From: Paenirhizobium naphthalenivorans | Lineage (GTDB): Bacteria; Pseudomonadota; Alphaproteobacteria; Rhizobiales; Rhizobiaceae | DNA: 64,000 nucleotides | Direction of reading: 5' to 3' | Assembly: GCF_007992095.1 (NCBI RefSeq) | Contig: NZ_BJZP01000010.1 | Span: forward strand, 87,264-151,263 | Shown: positions 57,897 through 64,000 of the stretch, one piece after another | How positions within the stretch are numbered: the stretch's first letter is position 1 | Layout of the letters: each line of letters starts with the position of its first letter | The notes under the pieces: model-generated | The model's input: the letters and a program-made list of their open reading frames with translations, nothing else | Databases searched by the model: none | What the model was told of the DNA's origin: nothing | Translations under genes and position numbers: made by a program

Positions 57897-59654
57897 TCAG
57901 AACAGCGCGTCGTCGAAAAGCTCTTCGTCGGATGTCGGCACAACCGACAGACCGGCACCGACCTGACTCACCGCCGGAGCCGGCGCCGCACCGAAGATCG
58001 CGGCATGCAATTCGCGCTCGGCGGCCATCGTGTAAAGCCGTCCGATGCTTGCGCCGATCTCGCTCATCGGCCCTTCGATATCGGAAGTATCCGGGATGGC
58101 CGATGGCGCGTCTCGCCCGATCTGCTCCGCGCAAGACTCGAGAATGTCACCAAGTTCAGCCTGGAAATCGAGCTTGCGGATAGTCGTCTCCATCTGCTGG
58201 ACAGCCTGTTGCCCCTGTCGGTCGACAGCCGTCAGGCTTTCCTCCATCCGGTCGGCGGCCTGACGAATATCGTCGAGGGCGGCGGCGAGGCCTTGGTAGA
58301 GGTCGACGTCCCCATCGTCCGACGCCTCCGCCCCGCCGGCCAGGGCGCCGGCGAATTCCTCGAGCCGGTGCAGTCGCACCATGATGCTCTCGGCGCTTTC
58401 GTCCATCTGGCCCGCGAAGGCCCGCAGCTCGGAGGTCACCACATTGATGGCCCGGCCCTCTTCCCCGATGCGGCTGCATCGAAGGTTGGTATTGAGCGCC
58501 ATATACTGGATGTCGGTTCGCACGACCCGGACGATTTCGATCCCGTCGAGCAATTCACGAACGATAAGACCCGTGCTGCGGCTCAGTTCATCGGACTCGC
58601 TGGCGGCTGAGGTCACCGTCCTGACAACGTCCTGGGCGCTCGCGATATTGGTCTCCAGCTGACGGATCACGCTGTTGCCCGTGCCCTCGTCGTCATTCAT
58701 TCCCTTGCGCAGGGAGAGGATCGCCGAGATGTCCGCATTGAAGCTGCCGACGGTGGAGACGATCTTGGCCGTATCGCGCTTGAAATCCACGCGCGTCTGG
58801 TCAAGCTGGCGATAAACCAGGCTGAGGACACAGGCCCGCAGCCTTGCGCGCTGATCACTGCCGAGCGCCCGGCCGGCACCGCTTTCGAGATAGTCGTCGA
58901 TGACCGCAAGGCTGGACTGGCAGTGCTCGATGCGCTGGCGGGTGATGTCGCCGATCTGCATCGCCGAAAGCACGGTCGCGAGTTTGGTCTGCACCGCGCC
59001 GGCGAGCTTGCGCACCGACTGCGCCGCCACGGCAAGCTGGCGATGATGCTCCGTCAGTTGAGCCGCGCCGCGCTCCAGTTCTCCGGCGATCTTCGGCACG
59101 AGATCGCGGTAACTCGCCAGGATCTGCTGGCCGCGCACCGCGGCGGGCTTCAGCTGCTGGGAAAGGCCGGCCAGTTTGGCCGCGAAGCTTTCGACCTGAT
59201 CGCTGCCGTAGCGAATGCGCTCGATGATTTCCTCGGCAAAACCGGCAAATTCGCTGACGCCGGCGCCGGTGATCTTCGCCGTGAGCGCGAAGGTACGCAG
59301 ATAGCGCAGCGTCTCGCGCATTCGGCTCACTTCCTCGCCCAACTCCCGCTCGATCTCGCCAATCTGGGTCAGGCCTTGCTGCCTGTCTTCCTCCAGACGC
59401 GGCAGTCCCGCCAGCCGTGTCATGATGTCAGCGAGATCGGCCCTGGTACGCTCCGCCGTCTCACCGCTCAAGGAAGCCATCATGGCGTCGAGCGTTTCGA
59501 TCATCTTGGAAACGGAATCAAGCACACCGAGCAAGACGGTGCCGCCCTCGAGAAAGCGTGTTTCAATGCGGGAACGGGCATTCTCCAACCCGTCAGAAAG
59601 GTCCGCTGTAAGTTCGACGCCTATAGCCAAGGCTGCGCTGTGGATCCCCGACAC
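57897..59654 (-). CDS. Soluble MCP-like coiled-coil chemotaxis protein with CheZ-like DxxxQ motif
   Basis: The 585-residue, mostly helical protein has no membrane segment or signal peptide. Residues 375-425 (YMALNTNLRCSRIGEEGRAINVVTSEL) resemble a degenerate receptor signalling hairpin (IALNAAIEAARAGE...GFAVVA). Residues 232-244 read MQIGDITRQRIEH, close to the CheZ active helix QDFQDLTGQVIKR, with Asp236 and Gln240 in the D-x-x-x-Q phosphatase spacing. A related helix at 494-505 (KLDFQAELGDIL) lacks the Gln. The C-terminus EELFDDALF resembles the CheY-binding tail of CheZ. The GTG start at 59654 follows GGAG. It is divergent from the STAS-cheY-cheA operon. Function as receptor-like scaffold or CheY phosphatase is inference. 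Confidence 0.8.
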   Translation of the reverse strand: MSGIHSAALAIGVELTADLSDGLENARSRIETRFLEGGTVLLGVLDSVSKMIETLDAMMASLSGETAERTRADLADIMTRLAGLPRLEEDRQQGLTQIGEIERELGEEVSRMRETLRYLRTFALTAKITGAGVSEFAGFAEEIIERIRYGSDQVESFAAKLAGLSQQLKPAAVRGQQILASYRDLVPKIAGELERGAAQLTEHHRQLAVAAQSVRKLAGAVQTKLATVLSAMQIGDITRQRIEHCQSSLAVIDDYLESGAGRALGSDQRARLRACVLSLVYRQLDQTRVDFKRDTAKIVSTVGSFNADISAILSLRKGMNDDEGTGNSVIRQLETNIASAQDVVRTVTSAASESDELSRSTGLIVRELLDGIEIVRVVRTDIQYMALNTNLRCSRIGEEGRAINVVTSELRAFAGQMDESAESIMVRLHRLEEFAGALAGGAEASDDGDVDLYQGLAAALDDIRQAADRMEESLTAVDRQGQQAVQQMETTIRKLDFQAELGDILESCAEQIGRDAPSAIPDTSDIEGPMSEIGASIGRLYTMAAERELHAAIFGAAPAPAVSQVGAGLSVVPTSDEELFDDALF

Positions 59655-60001
59655 CTTTTTCTCCGTTCCGAGAGTTTCTTATTGTTCTAAATTACAAGTC
59701 ACGCACGTTTTACTATAAAAATACAAGAAAGCGGAAAACAAGCCTCCCCAATTTTGGGGTGACGCCGGTTTGCCTCGACAAGCGTCGCCTTTGCACTGCA
59801 CCATTGTCCGGCACGAGTTAACATCGTGATAAAAATGAAGAAAACGCGATATTCTTAGTTAACGCACCACCACCAAGGCTCTCAATATTCTCACCTGCCA
59901 TTTCTTGGGAGCACAAACTCGCGAGCGGCCTTCATTGCTCGTTAACGTACTCCCGCCAAGATTTTTGGCAGCGATAGAAACATCACGGATGATTCGAAGT
60001 A
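59655..60001. other. Divergent intergenic region at the chemotaxis operon
   Basis: There are 347 bases with no supported gene, A/T-rich compared with the window. It must hold the promoters for the STAS-che operon and the divergent MCP-like gene. It has three GTTAAC palindromes (59817, 59858 and 59941) but no clear sigma-54 or sigma-70 elements. Confidence 0.6.
59817..59946. promoter_or_regulatory. Three GTTAAC palindromes
   Basis: GTTAAC occurs at 59817-59822, 59858-59863 and 59941-59946, spaced 41 and 83 bases, near whole turns of DNA. TTAAC is half of the alphaproteobacterial CtrA site, but no second half at the seven-base spacing is seen. Confidence 0.3.
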
Positions 60002-60331
60002 ATGATAGACAACAAAGAGCAGACAACTGTCTTCAAGTTGGATCAGATCGCGAATATTCGGAACATTTCTAATATTCACTCTGAAATCTCATCCGCACTT
60101 TCCTCCAGCCCTGCGCTCACGCTGGACCTCGCCGACGTCCCTGACGTCGACCTCAGCTTCGTACAGCTCTTGGAGTCGGCCCGTCTTCAGGCAAGCCTCG
60201 AAGGAAAGCAGCTGACGCTGTCGCAGCCGGCAAGCGGCACTTTGCTGGATGTACTGCGCCGCGCAGGCGTCATCGAAACCGCGTCGCCTGAGGACGCACA
60301 GTTCTGGCTTCACAAGGGATCCGTCCAATGA
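60002..60331 (+). CDS. STAS-domain chemotaxis protein
   Basis: The 109-residue protein fits a STAS fold (LTLDLADVPDVDLSFVQLLESARLQASLEGKQL; alternating strand and helix, as in anti-sigma factor antagonists). The usual phosphorylated Ser of the D-S-S/T-G loop is replaced here by Asp-Leu-Ser-Phe (Ser at the third place). It overlaps cheY by four bases. A similarly placed small gene in S. meliloti, cheS, helps CheA drain phosphate from CheY1; equivalence is possible but not shown. Confidence 0.8.
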   Translation: MIDNKEQTTVFKLDQIANIRNISNIHSEISSALSSSPALTLDLADVPDVDLSFVQLLESARLQASLEGKQLTLSQPASGTLLDVLRRAGVIETASPEDAQFWLHKGSVQ

Positions 60332-60696
60332 GCGCACACATTCTGACCGTCGACGATTCGGCCAGCATTCGAATGACGACCAAGATCGCGCTTTCCAATG
60401 CAGGCTACACCGTCACGGAGGCCGTCGACGGCGCTGACGGCATCGCCAAGCTCTCGACCGGCACCTTCGATCTGATCGTCACCGACCTGAACATGCCGAA
60501 CATGGACGGCCTGACCATGATCCGTGAACTCAGAAAAATGCCGGCGCACACCGGCGTTCCGGTCATCTTCCTCACCACCGAATCCGACGGCGAGATCAAG
60601 AGCCAGGCCAAGGCCGCCGGCGCGACCGGTTGGCTGACAAAGCCCTTCGATCCGGAAAACCTCGTCAAGATCACCAGGAAAGTGCTCGGCAAATGA
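60328..60696 (+). CDS. cheY: Chemotaxis response regulator
   Basis: The 122-residue single receiver domain has the acidic pair Asp9-Asp10, phospho-acceptor Asp53 (VTDLNMPNMDG), Thr83 and Lys105 (TKPF), all CheY-like. No output domain is present. It is coupled by four-base overlaps to the STAS gene before and to cheA after. It would carry the signal from CheA to the flagellar motor or act as a phosphate sink. Confidence 0.93.
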   Translation: MSAHILTVDDSASIRMTTKIALSNAGYTVTEAVDGADGIAKLSTGTFDLIVTDLNMPNMDGLTMIRELRKMPAHTGVPVIFLTTESDGEIKSQAKAAGATGWLTKPFDPENLVKITRKVLGK

Positions 60697-62729
60697 GTGA
60701 AACCGATCCGATTGCCGTCTTTCTCACGGAAGCCGCCGAACTTCTCGAGCAGATCGAGATCGGCCTGCTCGACCTGACACACAGGCTCGACGACAAGGAT
60801 CAGATCGACGCGGTTTTCCGCGGCCTTCATACGCTCAAAGGCTCGGGCGCCATGTTCGGCTTCGATGCGCTGGCGGCCTTCACCCACCATTGCGAAACCG
60901 CTTTCGACCGCGTCCGCAAGGGCGACGTTCCGGCGAGCCAGGAGCTGGTGGCAGCCGTGCTCGCAGCCCAGGATCATATGCGCGCCCTCATCGAGACCCC
61001 ACATGGGGATCATGACGAGAAGAGCAGCGCCTTGCTCGGCTCACTGCATGCGGCAGTCAATGGCAACAGTGACACGGCCGACGTCCCTGCCCACGCATCA
61101 GGAAACAAGGCGGAGGTCGCCCAGGACGACGGCGATCGCGCAGGCTGGATGCTAAGCTTCCGGCTCCCGGCCAATGCTATGGCCAACGGCACCAATCCAC
61201 TCGGCCTGCTCGACGAGCTGCGCGAACTTGGTGAATGCCGCGTCACCATCGACAAGAGCAGGGTGCCGCCGCTCGACAGCCTCGACGCTGCCGATATTCA
61301 TCTGGGATGGACGGTGGAGCTTTTGACCGACGCTGACCGGTCGGCCATAGAGGATGTATTCATCTTCGTCATGGACGAGATGGAGCTCTCGATCGAGCCT
61401 ATCCTCAAAGAGAAAAAGCCAGCGCTCGAAGCCGTCAGTGAGCTCGGTCGCGGAGCGACACCAGCACCAGCTCCCGAAGCTGCGAAAAAGGCCGCGCCGC
61501 CTGCCCCGCCTCAGGCACCCCAGGCCGCTGCAACCGAGCAGAAGCACGCAAAGGCTGCGGAGAACGTCCGCGTTCCGGCCGAACGCCTCGATGAGCTGAT
61601 GGACCGTGTCGGCGAGCTGGTCATTGCTCAGTCGCGGCTCTCGCAGCTCGCCGATGCGAGCATCGAGATCCAGCTGCGCTCCGTCTCCGAAGACATCGAA
61701 CGGCTGTCCGGCGAACTGCGCGACACGATGATGGTTCTGCGCATGATGCCGGTCGCCAGCCTGTTCGGCCGCTTCCGCCGTCTGGTGCACGACCTTTCGC
61801 GCGAAACGGGCAAGATCATCGAACTGGAAACGGAAGGCGAAACCACCGAGGTCGACAAGACCGTCATCGACCGCCTGGCCGATCCACTTGTTCACCTTGT
61901 GCGCAATTCGATCGACCACGGGCTCGAAACGCCGGACGAACGTCGCGCCGCAGGCAAGCCGGAAGCCGGCCGCGTACTCTTGTCGGCGCGCCAGTCCGGC
62001 GGTGAGGTCATCATCACCGTCAAGGACGACGGTCGCGGCATCAACCGCGAAAGGGTCAGGGCCAAAGCCGAAGCGTCTGGTCTTGTCCAGCCGGGTGCCA
62101 CACTGGCCGATCAGGAACTGCTACAGCTCATTTTCCAGCCGGGCTTTTCCACCGCACAGCAGATCACCAACCTGTCGGGCCGCGGCGTCGGCATGGATGT
62201 CGTGAAGAAGACGGTCGAGGCCCTGCGCGGTGCGATCGAAGTCTCCAGCACTGCCGGCAACGGCTCGGAGATAGCGCTTCGGATCCCGCTCACGCTCGCC
62301 ATTATCGACGGCCTTCTGGTGCGCGTCGGTACCGGCGCCTATGTCATTCCGCTGTCTGCGGTCGAGGAATGCCTGGAGCTCTCGCCGGAGGATGATCTGC
62401 GCTCACGTGGCCGCAGTTTCATTTCGCTCCGCGACAGTCTCGTTCCCTTCATCCGCCTGCGTGAGCTGTTCGGGACCCATACCCAGCCCGACCCATTCCA
62501 GAAGATCGTCGTCATCTCGACCGGCGCCGAGCGCGTCGGCCTCGTGGTCGACCAGATCATCGGCGATCACCAGACGGTGATCAAATCACTCTCGAAGCTT
62601 CACCATGATGTCGCGACCTTCTCGGGCGCCACCATTCTCGGTGATGGCAATGTTGCGCTTATTCTGGACGTCGCGCACCTCGTGGCGGCCGGACAACAAC
62701 AGGAGGCGCAATTGCGCGCGGTGGGATGA
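60693..62729 (+). CDS. cheA: Chemotaxis histidine kinase
   Basis: The 678-residue kinase has the P1 HPt domain with phospho-acceptor His46 (RGLHTLKGSG), a P2-like section and an Ala/Pro linker (APAPEAAKKAAPPAPPQAP), the P3 dimerisation helices (RLDELMDRVGELVIAQSRL), the ATPase with N box LVRNSIDHGLE, G1 DDGRGINRE and G2 GRGVGMDVVKK, and the CheW-like P5 domain. The ATG at 60693 overlaps the cheY stop. It overlaps cheW by four bases. Confidence 0.95.
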   Translation: MSETDPIAVFLTEAAELLEQIEIGLLDLTHRLDDKDQIDAVFRGLHTLKGSGAMFGFDALAAFTHHCETAFDRVRKGDVPASQELVAAVLAAQDHMRALIETPHGDHDEKSSALLGSLHAAVNGNSDTADVPAHASGNKAEVAQDDGDRAGWMLSFRLPANAMANGTNPLGLLDELRELGECRVTIDKSRVPPLDSLDAADIHLGWTVELLTDADRSAIEDVFIFVMDEMELSIEPILKEKKPALEAVSELGRGATPAPAPEAAKKAAPPAPPQAPQAAATEQKHAKAAENVRVPAERLDELMDRVGELVIAQSRLSQLADASIEIQLRSVSEDIERLSGELRDTMMVLRMMPVASLFGRFRRLVHDLSRETGKIIELETEGETTEVDKTVIDRLADPLVHLVRNSIDHGLETPDERRAAGKPEAGRVLLSARQSGGEVIITVKDDGRGINRERVRAKAEASGLVQPGATLADQELLQLIFQPGFSTAQQITNLSGRGVGMDVVKKTVEALRGAIEVSSTAGNGSEIALRIPLTLAIIDGLLVRVGTGAYVIPLSAVEECLELSPEDDLRSRGRSFISLRDSLVPFIRLRELFGTHTQPDPFQKIVVISTGAERVGLVVDQIIGDHQTVIKSLSKLHHDVATFSGATILGDGNVALILDVAHLVAAGQQQEAQLRAVG

Positions 62730-63229
62730 TGCAGACGGCAGTTCAACAGACGACCGATCAATGGGGCGAAGATGACGAGCGCGAGGTTCTGACCTTCGAT
62801 CTCGCCGGCGAGACCTTTGCTTTCGACGCCGCGATGGTCCAGGAAATCCTCGATCTTCTGCCGGAGACCGCTGTGCCGGGCGCGCGCCCGTTCGTCGGCA
62901 GCGTCATCAACTTCCGCGGCAAGGTCATCCCGCTCGCCGACATTCGCCTGGCCTTCGGCATGGCGGCGACCGATGCCACCATCGATAGCCGGATCATTGT
63001 CGCCGAACTGGAAATCGAGGGAGAGACGACTTTGGTCGGCGTACGCACCGACAAGGTTCACGAAGTGACGACGCTCAGCCGGGCGGCGCGGGAGAACCCG
63101 CCAAGCATCGGCATGCGGTGGCGCGCCGACTACATCGAATGCCTCGTCAAGCGAGGCGCAGACTTCATCATCATTCCGAACTTGAACGAAATATTCGCGG
63201 CCAAACGGGACGTTTCGGCGGCGGCTTGA
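62726..63229 (+). CDS. cheW: Chemotaxis coupling protein
   Basis: The 167-residue CheW-domain protein links CheA to receptors. It has the standard order of strands (VLTFDLAGETFAFDAAMVQEIL; VINFRGKVIPLADIRLAFGM; VGVRTDKVHEV). Two adjacent ATG codons exist; the first overlaps the cheA stop. It has a short acidic head (QWGEDDERE). It is 31 bases before the receptor gene. Confidence 0.93.
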   Translation: MMQTAVQQTTDQWGEDDEREVLTFDLAGETFAFDAAMVQEILDLLPETAVPGARPFVGSVINFRGKVIPLADIRLAFGMAATDATIDSRIIVAELEIEGETTLVGVRTDKVHEVTTLSRAARENPPSIGMRWRADYIECLVKRGADFIIIPNLNEIFAAKRDVSAAA

Positions 63230-63260
63230 GCCAGTGGCTCTTTAGTGGGGGAAGATACAC

Positions 63261-64000
63261 GTGACGATTAAACTTAAACTGTCGATCGCCTTTGCCGCGA
63301 TCATCTTGATGCTGGTGGGCATCACGCTCTATGGGATCACCAGTCTCAGCACGATCAACTCGGCGACCGAGGAACTCGTGAAAGGAAACGTCAAGCGCCT
63401 CGAACTGGCGCTGCGGGTCAGTGCGGCCCAGGCGGAAGCGGTCCGCGCGCAGAAAAACGCGCTGCTCGCCGAGACCCGCGATGACATCGCCAGATATTAC
63501 GACAAGGCCGACAATCAGATCGATAGCCTGCTCGACTACTCCAAACAGTCGCTGGCGATCTCGTCGGAGACCGGACGGCCGAAGTGGCAACGCACCGTCG
63601 AGATTGCCCAACACTTCAAAGAACTCAACGACAAGATGGCAAAAATGCATCTTGCCGGTGACATGATGGGCGCAAAGGCCATCTCGACCGGCGAACTGCG
63701 TACCTTGCTTCCGGAAGTCCTCGAACTGGCCGACGGCAGTGTGGAACGCAACCAGACGGCTCTTGTGAATGCCGTCGCCGACAACGACGCGCTTTACGAA
63801 AGCACGCGTACACTGTTGATCGGCGTTGCCAGCGTTGCGGTTCTGCTCGCCGTTGGCGCAGCGATCTGGTTGTCGCTGTCGATCAGCCGTGGCCTCACCC
63901 GGGCCGTTAACGTCGTGCGGGACGTAGCCGAGGGCGACCTCACCAAAACCGCCCACATCAATAGCCGCGATGAGATCGGCGAGCTGCTTGGCTATGTCAA
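63261..64000 (+). CDS. Methyl-accepting chemotaxis protein, 5' part
   Basis: The gene starts at GTG 63261 (VTIKLKLSIAFAAIILMLVG) with GGGGGAAG eight bases upstream, and runs off the window after 246 codons. It has a first membrane segment at about 7-25, a helical periplasmic sensor (four-helix bundle type) to about 187, a second segment (TLLIGVASVAVLLAVGAAIWLSL), and the start of a HAMP domain (RDVAEGDLTKTAHINSRDEIGEL). The signalling hairpin and methylation sites lie outside. It is in the che operon, so its receptor probably works with this CheA/CheW. Confidence 0.88.
   Translation, partial: MTIKLKLSIAFAAIILMLVGITLYGITSLSTINSATEELVKGNVKRLELALRVSAAQAEAVRAQKNALLAETRDDIARYYDKADNQIDSLLDYSKQSLAISSETGRPKWQRTVEIAQHFKELNDKMAKMHLAGDMMGAKAISTGELRTLLPEVLELADGSVERNQTALVNAVADNDALYESTRTLLIGVASVAVLLAVGAAIWLSLSISRGLTRAVNVVRDVAEGDLTKTAHINSRDEIGELLGYV

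Noticed and set aside
58144..58173. Second DFQ-x3-G helix of the MCP-like protein (residues 494-503) as a phosphatase site
   Set aside because: The catalytic Gln position is Asp and the Asp position is Ala, so only the motif at 236-240 is taken as CheZ-like.

Overview
The window is high-GC DNA with short gaps, many ATGA-type stop/start overlaps and an almost purely metabolic, transport and chemotaxis gene content. The phaC / MaoC-phosphotransacetylase / ackA / fabI cluster, the iolR-iolCDE-iolB cluster with divergent idhA/iolG, the tail-to-head abundance of ABC importers and a palindromic intergenic repeat typical of rhizobia all point to an alphaproteobacterium of the Rhizobiales (Rhizobiaceae-like). 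No rRNA, tRNA, CRISPR, transposase or phage gene was seen. The placement is inference from gene content, not a database match.

Layout. 1-7.7 kb (+): a P1/S58 aminopeptidase, then a four-gene operon (class I PHA synthase, MaoC-Pta fusion, acetate kinase, enoyl-ACP reductase) and a lone phnM. 7.7-14.0 kb (-): a dipeptide-type ABC importer (substrate-binding protein, two permeases, two ATPases) headed by an M19 dipeptidase. 14.0-23.8 kb (+): a polyamine-type ABC importer, a NylB/class C beta-lactamase-like serine hydrolase, two tandem YtcJ-like amidohydrolases and a TetR regulator, preceded by a consensus-like sigma-54 promoter. This is the best candidate for an undescribed catabolic system. 23.8-28.1 kb: a small Cys-rich conserved protein, pntAB transhydrogenase (-) and a 54-residue DUF1328 membrane protein. 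28.3-37.4 kb: the myo-inositol catabolic locus, with the same 9+4 base motif in front of iolC and between iolR and iolG. 37.5-39.5 kb: a PfkB kinase and a LysR regulator. 39.6-47.9 kb: a second peptide-type ABC importer in an operon with an amidase, followed by a GlxA-type AraC regulator. 48.1-53.5 kb (-): a third dipeptide-type ABC importer. 53.9-57.7 kb (-): a DMT exporter, an SDR, a thiolase and a MogA-like protein. 57.9-64 kb: a soluble coiled-coil chemotaxis protein with a CheZ-like DxxxQ motif, divergent from a STAS-cheY-cheA-cheW-mcp operon that runs off the right edge.

How the parts work together. The locus couples scavenging of peptides, amides and polyamine-like solutes with intracellular hydrolases encoded beside each transporter (M19 dipeptidase, amidase, NylB-like hydrolase and amidohydrolases). 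Carbon then enters acetyl-CoA, storage polymer (PHA synthase, R-hydratase domain, thiolase and SDR elsewhere in the window) or inositol catabolism. Three of the four binding-protein genes are followed by a stable stem-loop or palindromic repeat before the next gene, which would favour excess binding protein over membrane components.
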